DNA of 49,717 nucleotides from Acidobacteriota bacterium (GTDB lineage Bacteria; Acidobacteriota; Terriglobia; Terriglobales; Acidobacteriaceae). A program made the position numbers and the translations under genes. Below, in pieces: positions 1 through 8,414 of the stretch (within the stretch, counting starts at the first letter, position 1; every line of letters starts with the position of its first letter). The notes beneath the pieces were generated by a model. It did no database searches and was not told the origin of the DNA. It saw nothing but the letters and a program-made list of their open reading frames with translations. The stretch is from positions 1 to 49,717 of the forward strand of contig QIAU01000153.1 of assembly GCA_003225055.1 (NCBI GenBank). The letters are read 5' to 3'.

Positions 1-7
1 TCCAAGC

Positions 8-463
8 ATGTTCTTCTCCGCCTTTCCCGCTCACTACATTACATTTGTTGCACTACTCAACGGCAATGGAGGAATGGAGGCGCCGTCAACTAGGCGCTTC
101 CATTTGAGCGATATTGAGCAGACTGCGCAATCCTGCCTTGGTAACGTGGAGTCAGTCGTGGTTCGTGCGAAGGGGTTGGCTATGATTAGCGAAACGAACG
201 TCACATTGCGGCCGATACAAGACATGTCGTTTGGCCTAGGCGATGCTCCACAGGCTCCTCGCCGGCCCAGTGCCTACGAAGAAGAAGCCTCATCACGAAT
301 GGACGACGAGGGCTGCCCCAATGAGAGCCCAAGCGTAGACGATGCTACTGGGTACTCCCAGGAGGAGGAAGACGCTTTAGAGAAAGAAGCTCTCTCTGAG
401 GAAGCGGAAGCTGTATCCAGTGCTTGCGGAACCCGTCCGCACGATTGGCTCGGGCTCTTCTAA
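8..463 (+). CDS. hypothetical protein (weak)
   Basis: Open frame of 151 codons with an ATG start near the window edge. The product matches no family I recognise. Its second half is rich in Glu, Asp, Ser and Ala (low-complexity acidic stretch at about residues 85-135), and no signal peptide or membrane segment is evident. No convincing ribosome site can be judged because only seven bases lie upstream. It may be a lineage-specific acidic protein or a chance frame. The next 200 bases to about 660 hold nothing I can identify. Confidence 0.2.
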   Translation: MFFSAFPAHYITFVALLNGNGGMEAPSTRRFHLSDIEQTAQSCLGNVESVVVRAKGLAMISETNVTLRPIQDMSFGLGDAPQAPRRPSAYEEEASSRMDDEGCPNESPSVDDATGYSQEEEDALEKEALSEEAEAVSSACGTRPHDWLGLF

Positions 464-659
464 GACGCTGGAAGACGAATTTGCAGCGTCTCTCAACGGA
501 ACTTTCGGGACGGATGATCGCAAGTCTCACCAGCCACAACCCGTATCACAGGTTCAAAGATTTCCTTCATGTTCCCTACTCCACGGAGTGAATTACTGTT
601 TATCAACCATTGGCGGCATCAGGTGTCTTTATGAAGTGAGTTGGCTCTGAGCTGAAGAG

Positions 660-992
660 GTGGATCATGGATTTACCTGTGATGCAATATCCGTTCGCGC
701 CACTCTCATCAAACCGGGCGCATCGGATATTCGGTTCGAACTCGATCGCATTTCGAACACGGAGTTTGCTGTTATCGAGGATGGAAGAAATGTAGGAGTT
801 TTCTATCGTGGGTTGACGTACAGTGGCTCATATTTGGCCATCTCCGAAAGCCTAAGTTTCCCAAGTCGCAAATCTGTATACACTAAAATAGCAATAAAAA
901 CGTACCTCGAGCGGTCCTGCCCAGTGCCCAATCGTCAGTTGCTCCATCGCCGTGAGCCGTGGAAACGGCAGGTGAACTCGCTAAGTCATTGA
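660..992 (+). CDS. hypothetical protein (weak)
   Basis: A 110-codon frame beginning with GTG shortly after a GAAGAG stretch. No domain is recognised. Residues about 20-70 alternate hydrophobic and polar positions in a beta-like pattern resembling the PilZ-type beta barrels of acidobacterial small proteins, but no diagnostic motif is present, so no function is assigned. It ends five bases before the 3' end of the tRNA-Sec gene on the opposite strand. Confidence 0.2.
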   Translation: MDHGFTCDAISVRATLIKPGASDIRFELDRISNTEFAVIEDGRNVGVFYRGLTYSGSYLAISESLSFPSRKSVYTKIAIKTYLERSCPVPNRQLLHRREPWKRQVNSLSH

Positions 993-996
993 AAAA

Positions 997-1094
997 TGGC
1001 GGAAGCGTGTGCGAGTCGAACGCACCGGCGACGGGCAAACCCGCCGCCCGCCGGTTTTGAAGACCGGGAGGATCACCGGACCCCATGCGCTTCC
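997..1094 (-). tRNA. selC: tRNA-Sec (anticodon UCA)
   Basis: Read on the minus strand, the 98 bases fold as a selenocysteine tRNA. The acceptor stem GGAAGCG pairs with CGCTTCC and is followed by G and an encoded CCA. The D arm has a six-pair stem (GGGGTC with GATCCT, two wobbles). The anticodon stem CCGGT/ACCGG closes a seven-base loop CTTCAAA, giving anticodon TCA. A long variable arm of roughly 20 bases forms a GC-rich hairpin. The T arm GTGCG-TTCGACT-CGCAC is canonical. The long variable arm, extended D stem and UCA anticodon together separate it from tRNA-Ser and tRNA-Leu. It would decode UGA as selenocysteine together with SelA, SelB and SelD, none of which is in this window. Confidence 0.93.
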
Positions 1095-1208
1095 ATGCGC
1101 CGTAGTCAACCAAGTCAAGTTACCAGATTCCTGACACCACACAGGGATCGCCTTGCACGATCCAGCTGAGTTGGAAAGACCTCGCTGCCTGCGGCTCAAA
1201 AACCGATC

Positions 1209-3335
1209 TCAGTTCTCAATCCCCATCTGGGTCAGGATAAACGCGTAATCAAAGGCTGCCTCTTTCAGGCGGTCGTAGCGGCCCGAGGCGCCGCCATGTC
1301 CAGCGGGGTTCAGGTTCGTCTTAAGGATCAAAACGTTGTGATCGGTGCGGAGGGCGCGCATCTTGGCTACGTACTTCGCCGGCTCCCAGTACATCACCTG
1401 GCTGTCGTTGAACGATGTCTTCACCAGCATGTTGGGATAAGCCTTGGCTTCGATATTGTCGTAGGGCGAATAGGAAAACATGTAATCGAATGCCGCCTTC
1501 TCCTTGGGATTGCCCCATTCTTCAAACTCGGGGATGGTCAGCGGCAGGGACTCGTCAAGCATGGTGTTGATGACATCCACGAAGGGCACTCCTACAAGAG
1601 CCGCGTGGAACAAGTCGGGCCGCATGTTGAGAACCGCACCCATGAGCAGACCTCCGGCACTCCTGCCTTCGATGACCAGCTTGTCTTTCGAGCCGTAGCC
1701 CTGTGCCAGCAGATATTCGGCGCAAGCAATGAAGTCTGTGAAAGTATTTTTCTTGTGCATCATGCGTCCATCATCGTGCCAGGCCTTGCCCATCTCGCCG
1801 CCGCCACGAATATGCGCCACCGCGGCCACCACGCCACGGTCCACCATGCTGAACAGGTTTGAGTTGAAACTGATGTCGATGGGATAGCCATAGGAACCGT
1901 ATCCGTAGAGATACAGCGGCCCGGTTCCGTTCGACTTGGCGCCTTTCAGATGGACGACCGAAATCGGAATCTTGACGCCATCCGATGCTGGAGCATAAAT
2001 CTGCTCCACCTGGTAGCGGGTGTGGTCGTATCCGCTTGGGACCTCCTTCTGTTTCACTAGCGTCGAGGTTCCGCCTGCCATGTCGTATTCGAAGATGGAC
2101 TGTGGCGTGATGAACGACTGGTAGTTGTAACGAAACTTCGTGGTGTCGTACTCGTGGTTGATGTACGGAAATACCAGATAAGCAGGCTCAGGAAATTCAA
2201 TGCGCCGCGATTGTCCGCTGGCCAGGTCGGTGACCCGGATCTGGGGCAAGCCATTCTCACGCTCATATAGAACGTAGTGGTCTTTGAAGAAATCCGTGTC
2301 CTCAAGCATGACGGTGGGACGATGCGCAACCACCTCCTGCCAATTCTGACGGCGAGGATTGTTGACTGGCGCCTTCACCAGCCGGAAGTTCCGTCCCCTG
2401 TCGTTCACGCGAAGATAGAAAAAACCGCCGTTGTGGTCGGGATAATACTCAACGTCCTGCTGGCGGGGCTCCATGACCTTCCATTCGGCGGTGGCCTCGC
2501 CAGCGGGGATGTAGCGTGTTTCGGTGGTCGTGTGGCTGCCGGAAAGAAGAAGGAGGTACGCTTGGCTGCGCGTTTTTCCGACCTCGACATTGAACCTCGC
2601 ATCTTTCTCTTCGTACACGAGAGGGTCCGGGGCGGTCGTGCCCACGACGTGCCGGTACAAGCGATACTGCCGCTTGGCCGCGTCTTCCACGGTATAGAAT
2701 AAGGTCTTATTGTCGTTGGCCCAGGCCACCGAGCCGACCTTCTCGGCGTGATCAGGCAGGACTTGTCCGGTGCGCAAATCTTTCACGTGTAGTACATACT
2801 GGCGAAAGCCGGTAGGGTCGACGGAATAGGCGAGCAAGTTTCCGTCCTGGCTGACAGTGTAGGCAGCCACCGCCATGAATACTTGGCCCTTGGCCAATTC
2901 GTTGATGTCGAGCAGTACTTCTTCGGGCCCATCCAAGCTACCTTTTTTTCGGCAGCGAATCTGATACTGCTTTCCGGCCTCCGTGCGCGAGTAATAGAAG
3001 TAGCCACCTTCCTTATAGGGGACGTCAACATCGGTTTCCTTGATCCGGCTCAGCATCTCGTCATACAGCTTCTTTTGCAGGGACTCGGTCGGCTTCATCA
3101 CCGCGGCAGTGTAAGCATTCTCCGTCTCCAGATATGCCTTCACCTCAGGGTTGGGCTTGTCGCGCAGCCAGTAGTAGTTGTCCACCAGCTTGCGGCCGTG
3201 GATCTCCGTCATGTTCGGAACTTTCTTGGCTACCGGCGCGGTCAAGCTGGAAGTGTTGTCGGCCGCGGCAGCACATAGGACGGAGACCAGGAACACAAGG
3301 CTAACCTGAACGACGCGCAGCATAGACTTCTTCAT
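1209..3335 (-). CDS. secreted S9A serine oligopeptidase (oligopeptidase B / prolyl oligopeptidase family)
   Basis: A 708-residue protein with an N-terminal signal peptide (about residues 1-25, ending near CAAAAD), so it is probably periplasmic or exported. The N-terminal part (about 35-430) has the S9A beta-propeller entry pattern (VDNYYWLRD). The C-terminal alpha/beta hydrolase carries the triad Ser559 in GRSAGG, Asp644 in SFNDSQV and His680 in GHGG. The length is typical for the family. The GRSAGG and SFNDSQVMYWEP sequences resemble oligopeptidase B, which cleaves peptides after basic residues; true prolyl specificity cannot be excluded. It stands alone, and the tRNA-Sec gene lies downstream on the same strand. 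Confidence 0.93.
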   Translation of the reverse strand: MKKSMLRVVQVSLVFLVSVLCAAAADNTSSLTAPVAKKVPNMTEIHGRKLVDNYYWLRDKPNPEVKAYLETENAYTAAVMKPTESLQKKLYDEMLSRIKETDVDVPYKEGGYFYYSRTEAGKQYQIRCRKKGSLDGPEEVLLDINELAKGQVFMAVAAYTVSQDGNLLAYSVDPTGFRQYVLHVKDLRTGQVLPDHAEKVGSVAWANDNKTLFYTVEDAAKRQYRLYRHVVGTTAPDPLVYEEKDARFNVEVGKTRSQAYLLLLSGSHTTTETRYIPAGEATAEWKVMEPRQQDVEYYPDHNGGFFYLRVNDRGRNFRLVKAPVNNPRRQNWQEVVAHRPTVMLEDTDFFKDHYVLYERENGLPQIRVTDLASGQSRRIEFPEPAYLVFPYINHEYDTTKFRYNYQSFITPQSIFEYDMAGGTSTLVKQKEVPSGYDHTRYQVEQIYAPASDGVKIPISVVHLKGAKSNGTGPLYLYGYGSYGYPIDISFNSNLFSMVDRGVVAAVAHIRGGGEMGKAWHDDGRMMHKKNTFTDFIACAEYLLAQGYGSKDKLVIEGRSAGGLLMGAVLNMRPDLFHAALVGVPFVDVINTMLDESLPLTIPEFEEWGNPKEKAAFDYMFSYSPYDNIEAKAYPNMLVKTSFNDSQVMYWEPAKYVAKMRALRTDHNVLILKTNLNPAGHGGASGRYDRLKEAAFDYAFILTQMGIEN

Positions 3336-3467
3336 GCGAACGCTCCGGGACTTGAGTGGGAATTGCGCGGGCCAGTATAATCGATAGCGGAGAAAACGGG
3401 GCCCAACGCTTTGTCCAGCTGAGTTCGCGATGAGTAGATCAGCGGGGTATGCTCATTTCGTCGGTTG

Positions 3468-3767
3468 CTAAGCGACGCGATTGGGGCGATTCGACAATTT
3501 GCGGCGGATTTGCCGGAGTTTTTGTTTGGTTTGTGGGTGAAGCTCTGGCTTGAGCACAAGCGGGGGTTCCAGCGCTAACGCTATCGAATCGGCTCGCGTC
3601 AGGTAGGTGCTAATAGAGGCCACGACGAACCGTCCCTCGATTTGGAGCAGGTTGAGGCCGGCCAAGGTCATCCGCATCCAGGAGTCAATCACGATGCCCT
3701 TGTCGAGCACTCGATCAAGCACATCTATAAAGGTGGCGGTCGATGCTCGTTCCACAACCAGAACCAT
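3468..3767 (-). CDS. gas vesicle GvpA/GvpJ-family protein (orphan)
   Basis: A 99-residue protein whose residues about 10-55 match the gas vesicle structural family: a leading helix with VLDRVLDKGIVIDSW, then a second amphipathic segment with LLQIEGRFVVASISTYL. This corresponds to the helix-strand-strand-helix core of GvpA, GvpJ and GvpM. The tail (60-99) is basic and Pro-rich, unlike the short tail of GvpA, which favours a GvpJ/M-like accessory type. The start ATG is preceded by AAGGGAG at a good distance. No gvpF, gvpL, gvpN, gvpK or second gvpA is visible nearby, so gas vesicle formation cannot be inferred. The family call is firm; the role is unknown. Confidence 0.85.
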   Translation of the reverse strand: MVLVVERASTATFIDVLDRVLDKGIVIDSWMRMTLAGLNLLQIEGRFVVASISTYLTRADSIALALEPPLVLKPELHPQTKQKLRQIRRKLSNRPNRVA

Positions 3768-3900
3768 GGGTACTCCCTTGCTCCGCTAAGCTGACCGACA
3801 GACCGCCCCCCCTCCCAGTTTATGATGATGTTTCCCTGGTTCGTGTCCAGCCATGGCCTATCAAAACCTCGAGTCTGCACCCCTCCCGCTTCCCGGGCCT

Positions 3901-4065
3901 CTAGTGGGTCGAACTCGCAACGTTGGAGAACGCGGTATTGGCGTGCGAGCCGATAAGCTGGATTGCGCCAATGACGATAATGACAATCATTGCCAGCATC
4001 ACGCCGTACTCGGCAATGTCTTGTGCCTCGTCCTCGAGCCAAGCTCGGCGAAGAAGTGGGGTCAA
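3901..4065 (-). CDS. Flp/Fap-type pilin, 54 residues
   Basis: A very short gene starting with TTG six bases after GGGAGG. The product has a short basic lead, then an acidic stretch followed by QDIAEYGVMLAMIVIIVIGA and a polar tail ending in NVASSTH. This is the Flp pilin pattern: Glu-Tyr after a short leader, one hydrophobic helix and a small C-terminal segment. Canonical Flp prepilins are cleaved just before this helix by TadV/FppA, but here the position before the helix is Asp-Ile-Ala rather than the usual Gly-Leu-Ala. It lies 133 bases upstream of the gas-vesicle-like gene on the same strand. No tad assembly genes are in the window. Confidence 0.75.
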   Translation of the reverse strand: MTPLLRRAWLEDEAQDIAEYGVMLAMIVIIVIGAIQLIGSHANTAFSNVASSTH

Positions 4066-4552
4066 TGTCCGCCTCCCATGGGTGCGCTATGAAAGGCTCT
4101 TCGCCCTCAGCAGCGTATCTATCTCTCTCTATATAGGTTGGGGTGACAAGTAGCCTAGTGGCGCTCAGGGCGAAGTGGCTAACAAGCACCGTGTGCATGA
4201 ATCTGTGAAAAAGTGACAGTTATAAGTGCAAAGGGTCGGCCCTGAACCATCAGGCCCTGTGTGGTCCGGGGCCAACCTCCAGAATCTCCCACGCCCTCCC
4301 CCAAGGTGCGGGAAGACGTTTGCATCGTAACCCTGTTCAACTCTGAATCCATATGGTGGTTTCTGTACCCGTGTCAGGGAAATGCTGTATGTTCCTGAGT
4401 TCGCCGTTACTTACGTTTAGGCCGTGAGCGCGTGCTCGGGGGAGGTGCACCATTTCGGAGTCCGTGACTTGTCGTGTAAGGAATAAGGAAAAGCGAGTCA
4501 GCAAGAGTGTGCCCCCTCGATAAGCGACCGTATCCTAGACAGCGAACTCGCC
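4066..4552. other. intergenic region without a recognised gene
   Basis: About 490 bases between the Flp pilin and the broken phosphogluconolactonase. It should contain the pilin promoter on the minus strand; a pyrimidine run with TATATA around 4121-4137 is the only AT-rich element, and I could not place a good -35/-10 pair. Open frames in this stretch have no recognisable product. Confidence 0.4.
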
Positions 4553-5276
4553 ATGAACCTTGAAGTGCATGCCGATGCCCATTCATCAGCCGCACGAGCG
4601 GCTGCAGGATTCATTGCATCTGATGCTCGCGCTGTAGTCTCTGAGCGCCATCGCTACGTCATGGCGATTAGCGGTGGCCGCACGCCCTGGCTCATGTTGC
4701 GCGCGCTGGCAAACGAAAATGTCCCTTGGAATCCTATTCATATTTTTCAAGTGGATGAGCGTGTCGCGCCCGCCGGACAGCAGGATCGGAATCTCACCCA
4801 TTTACAGGAGAACTCTGCTGCAACATGCTCCTCTGCATCCTCACCAGATGCATGCAATGCCTGTTGAATCGAATGATCTGGGAGCAGCGGCAGCACAGTA
4901 TGCGATGAAGCTCCGGGAGATTGCCGGCTCGCCGCCAGTCCTGGACTTAGTTCGTTTGGGTCTCGGGCCGGACGGCCAAACCGCCTCACTGGTTCCCGGA
5001 GATCCGGTTCTGGAAGTCGATGACTATGATATTTAGAATGACCCACATTTATCATATCAGGGCCGGCGCCGGATGACTCTGACCTATCCCATTCTCAATA
5101 GATCCCGCCGCGTTTTGTGGGTAGTGACCGGCAATGACAAAGTGGAAATGCTTTCCCGCTTGCCGAAGGGGGACACCTCGATTCCAGTGGGGCGAATTAA
5201 GCGCGAGAGTGCCATCGTGTTTGCGGACCGCGCGGCGGCCGGAGATCGAAACGGAATGAAAACAGAGGTGGCGTAG
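4553..5276 (+). pseudogene. pgl: 6-phosphogluconolactonase, broken by a frameshift and an amber stop
   Basis: The reading frame from 4553 gives a DevB/SOL-type lactonase N-terminus, with AISGGRTPW and HIFQVDERVAP near residues 40-70. After about position 4805 the homology moves to the next frame, which supplies LLQHAPLHPHQMHAMPVES and LGLGPDGQTASLVPG (the family DGHTASL motif). A TAG at 5034-5036 interrupts that frame, and homology then continues in the same frame with YQGRRRMTLTYPILNRSRR and LWVVTGNDK. Total span fits the usual length of about 240 residues. The enzyme would hydrolyse 6-phosphogluconolactone in the oxidative pentose phosphate pathway; this copy cannot be made intact. Sequencing error could explain the frameshift but less easily both lesions. 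Confidence 0.82.
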
Positions 5277-5739
5277 CCGAAGGTGATTTTTGTGACCGAC
5301 CTCCAGCCGCCTAGTAGCGGAATGTGAAAGCCCGGCATGGAAGCCGGGAATGTTAGAAGAAAAGACGACACCGACTGCACAATCAGCTACTCACCCGCAA
5401 GAAAACCCTGAGTGCAGACCGAGCGATTACACGAATTACCTGAGTCATTCAGGCTCCCTCCGAAAGCAAACGCTCTCCATCCAGCGGCATCTTAAGGAGG
5501 CGTTCGGGATGTTCGGTTTATCCCTAAAGTGAACAAACAGTTAAATGCAGGGATAGCGCAGCGCGATAGCGAGTGACTCTGGTTCACGTTTTGTTGCCCT
5601 CCCCGCGGTGCTTCCACGGAAAGACGCTCCAAGTGGTCGCTCCCGAACCCCAGCGGGGGACAAAGCCTTAGTTTCCTGATCTGAGCTCTCAGTGTGGCTC
5701 AGGATGGCGGAGCCGTTTCCCAAACCCGGGCTAGGCAAG
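5277..5739. other. leader region upstream of the exopolysaccharide operon
   Basis: No recognised gene. A small GC hairpin (CCCGGC, loop of six, GCCGGG at 5331-5348) follows the broken lactonase but has no U-run, so it is not a clear terminator. A 60-codon frame at 5350-5532 has no family match. The interval should contain the promoter of the exopolysaccharide operon. I looked for an ops-like element (GGCGGTAG) and did not find one. Confidence 0.35.
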
Positions 5740-6282
5740 ATGACAGAGACTGCTGATGGATGCCTCGTTACCTCAAGCGACCTGCGTTGGTACGTTGTTT
5801 ACACCTGTGCGCGCCATGAGCGGACAGTCAGCGAGGGCCTGGAGAGAAGGTCGGTGGAGAGCTACCTTCCTACGTATGGCGAGCTTCATCGCTGGAGCGA
5901 CCGAAGGGTAAGAGTTGAGTTGCCCCTTTTCCCGGGTTACGTTTTCGTGCGAATTCCTCTCCGCGAAAAGAGCCTGGTATTGAGCACGCCCGGCGTCGTT
6001 CGATTTGTCAGCCTGGGCGGACATCCTTATCCCCTGCTGGACGAAGAAATGCACGCATTGAAAAATGCCCTCCAGTGTCGGCCAGCTCGCCCCTTTCCAT
6101 ATCTTTCGGAAGGCAAGAGAGTGCGAGTGAAGAACGGACCGCTGAAGGGTTTGGAAGGCGTAATTCTAAGACGGAAGGGTTTGTACCGCATGGTTCTCTC
6201 AATTGACTGCATCGCAAAATCAGTCGCCGTTGACCTCGAGGCGGCTGATTTGGACCTGCTACCGAGTAGTACTTCTAAATAA
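5740..6282 (+). CDS. NusG/RfaH/UpxY-type transcription antitermination factor
   Basis: A 180-residue protein when started at ATG 5740; GTG 5692 and ATG 5704 in the same frame are alternatives, and none has a strong ribosome site. The NusG N-terminal domain runs from WYVVYT (17-22) through LFPGYVFV (63-70). A KOW motif lies at about 123-146 (GKRVRVKNGPLKGLEG). Specialised NusG paralogues of this kind (RfaH, UpxY, LoaP) bind RNA polymerase at long polysaccharide operons and suppress premature termination. Its position as the first gene of a 17-kb same-strand exopolysaccharide cluster supports that role here. Confidence 0.88.
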   Translation: MTETADGCLVTSSDLRWYVVYTCARHERTVSEGLERRSVESYLPTYGELHRWSDRRVRVELPLFPGYVFVRIPLREKSLVLSTPGVVRFVSLGGHPYPLLDEEMHALKNALQCRPARPFPYLSEGKRVRVKNGPLKGLEGVILRRKGLYRMVLSIDCIAKSVAVDLEAADLDLLPSSTSK

Positions 6283-6327
6283 GCTGCTCAAAACTCCGGG
6301 AAAAGAGAAAATAAGGTGTTGCATCGA

Positions 6328-8295
6328 ATGTCGCCCACCGCTTTGTCAGACATTTATTCCTGCGCTTACATGGAACGCATCCGTAGCTTGCTGAAGTCGC
6401 CCTACGTGATCCTCGTCTACCACGCTGCGTTAATTGCGATCGGCTATTTAGGGAGCTTCCTTCTTCGGTTCGACTTCGCTCCTGAACGCCAGTATGTGCT
6501 GATGTTCGCGCATACCGTTCTCGTGGTAATCATTTTGAAACTTCTGGTTTTTCACTGGTACAGGCTGACGCAGGGGTGGTGGCGCTATGCCACCATCACC
6601 GACTTGCTCGATTTGAGCAAGGCATCGCTGATCAGCGCGTTTGGGCTGTATCTTCTGATCCACTTCGTGCTTCGCACCGACGGTTTTCCGCGCTCGGTTC
6701 TGGCGATTGACCTGGTTTTGACGATCCTTGTGTCTGGCGGCGCCCGGTTTGCTGTACGCGCTTACCTGGAACTCGTCGTCGCTCCGGAACACGGTCGCAA
6801 GAAGAAGAGGACCCTTATCGTAGGGGCCGGGGTGGAAGGTAGCGCTCTGGTACGCGAACTCCGGCGTTCGCCCAACATCGATTATCGCCCGGTTGCCCTG
6901 GTCGATGACAATCGCACAAAAACCGGGCTGAAGATTTACGGCGTGCCGGTACTGGGCACGACGGATCGGCTAAACGAGATCATTCTCAAGCATTCGATTG
7001 AGTGCGTCCTCATAGCGCTCTCTTCCATGGGCGAATACCAGGTGGAACAACTGATAGAGCAATGCCAGAAAAGCAAAGTTGATTTCCGAATTTTGCCAAC
7101 GCTGCAGGAACGGCTCAACCAGCCAGTCTCAATGAGCCAGGTGCGCAATGTTCAGGTGGAAGATCTACTGGGGCGCAAACCGGTGCGGCTTGATCTCGAG
7201 AAAATTAGTCAAAGGATCAAAGGAAGAGTGGTGCTGATTACCGGCGCCGGCGGGTCCATCGGATCGGAACTAGCTTGTCAACTGGCCGCGTTCAGTCCTG
7301 AAAAACTAGTTCTCTTGGATCGCGCCGAGAACAACTTGTTCAAGATATCGATGCGGTTGGCCAGCGGGTTCCCGCAGGTTGCCTTCGTCCCAGTCATCGG
7401 CGACATACTGGATGTCCGCCTTTTGCGCAACACTTTTGCTCAATACCGGCCAACTACTGTCTTTCATGCTGCCGCCTATAAGCACGTGCCGATGATGGAG
7501 AAAAACTGTTTTCAAGCGGTCACCAATAACATTTTCGGAACCTATAACGTCGCCATGGTGGCCAGACAGTATCTCACCGAACATTTTGTGCTGATCTCCA
7601 CCGACAAAGCGGTCAAGCCAACCAATGTCATGGGAGCGACGAAAAGAGTCGCGGAGCTGGTCATCCTGGGCCTGCAGCATGAAGATACGCGATTCAACGC
7701 AGTACGTTTTGGCAATGTCCTAGGCAGCGACGGCAGCGTGCTTCCAATTTTCCAACAACAGGTTGCGGCCCGAATGCCGGTGACCGTAACGCACCCCGAC
7801 GCTACGCGCTACTTCATGACCATCCCCGAGGCCGTCCAGCTGGTCTTACAGGCATCCACGATGGGGAAAGGTGGCGAAGTTTTTGTCCTGGATATGGGCC
7901 AGCCGGTCCGGGTTCTGAATCTGGCGAAAAAGGTCATCAGGCTCTCTGGACTCGAGCCAGACAAGGATATTCCCATCATCTTTACCGGCCTGCGTCCGGG
8001 AGAGAAACTGTCGGAGGAGCTCTGGTTGGAAACCGAAGGACTTCGGCCAACCACGCACGCCAGCATTCACGTGTTGGATGGTGGGCAAGCCGATTTTCAT
8101 CAATTGCGACGCTGGCTTGACGAACTCTCCGAGTTGGTCAATTCAAACAACGTCCATGGAATCATCCAGATGCTCAAGACAATTATTCCTGAATACGTTC
8201 CCAGCGAAGAACTTTTATACACCAGCCAAATTGACCGGCACGATATGGCCAGTACATACATCTTGGAAAGAGCGCGGCTGGAACAGGTGAGCTAG
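6328..8295 (+). CDS. membrane-bound nucleotide-sugar dehydratase/epimerase (CapD/WbpM type)
   Basis: About 655 residues. The start is taken at ATG 6328 because AAGGTG lies nine bases upstream; GTG 6316 is an alternative. Four N-terminal membrane helices (about residues 20-145) precede a Rossmann-type fold with LIVGAGVEG (near 162). The catalytic SDR domain begins at LITGAGGSIGSE (near 303) and includes AAAYKHVPMMEKN and STDKAVKPTNVMGATKR (near 424), where the family's Tyr is replaced. WbpM/CapD/PglF enzymes convert UDP-GlcNAc to a 4-keto-6-deoxy sugar. With the DegT aminotransferase downstream this suggests a 4-amino-4,6-dideoxy sugar in the exopolysaccharide. The exact substrate is inferred. 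Confidence 0.92.
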   Translation: MSPTALSDIYSCAYMERIRSLLKSPYVILVYHAALIAIGYLGSFLLRFDFAPERQYVLMFAHTVLVVIILKLLVFHWYRLTQGWWRYATITDLLDLSKASLISAFGLYLLIHFVLRTDGFPRSVLAIDLVLTILVSGGARFAVRAYLELVVAPEHGRKKKRTLIVGAGVEGSALVRELRRSPNIDYRPVALVDDNRTKTGLKIYGVPVLGTTDRLNEIILKHSIECVLIALSSMGEYQVEQLIEQCQKSKVDFRILPTLQERLNQPVSMSQVRNVQVEDLLGRKPVRLDLEKISQRIKGRVVLITGAGGSIGSELACQLAAFSPEKLVLLDRAENNLFKISMRLASGFPQVAFVPVIGDILDVRLLRNTFAQYRPTTVFHAAAYKHVPMMEKNCFQAVTNNIFGTYNVAMVARQYLTEHFVLISTDKAVKPTNVMGATKRVAELVILGLQHEDTRFNAVRFGNVLGSDGSVLPIFQQQVAARMPVTVTHPDATRYFMTIPEAVQLVLQASTMGKGGEVFVLDMGQPVRVLNLAKKVIRLSGLEPDKDIPIIFTGLRPGEKLSEELWLETEGLRPTTHASIHVLDGGQADFHQLRRWLDELSELVNSNNVHGIIQMLKTIIPEYVPSEELLYTSQIDRHDMASTYILERARLEQVS

Positions 8296-8414
8296 GAACG
8301 CAAGTTATGAGCAACCGAGATCCGTTGTCATGTCAGTTGTCAGATGTTTAACCAAGGAAAACCGAGATATGAAATCCGAGCTAGGAATTCCGAAGCGCCA
8401 AGAATTGGTATCCA

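Noticed and set aside
3725-4198. Minus-strand 157-codon frame covering the Flp pilin and part of the GvpA-like gene.
   Set aside because: It runs in a different frame from both short genes, and its composition (Arg, Trp, Pro) is that of a shadow.
5331-5348. GC hairpin after the broken pgl gene as a terminator.
   Set aside because: The six-pair stem has no downstream U-run in either direction.
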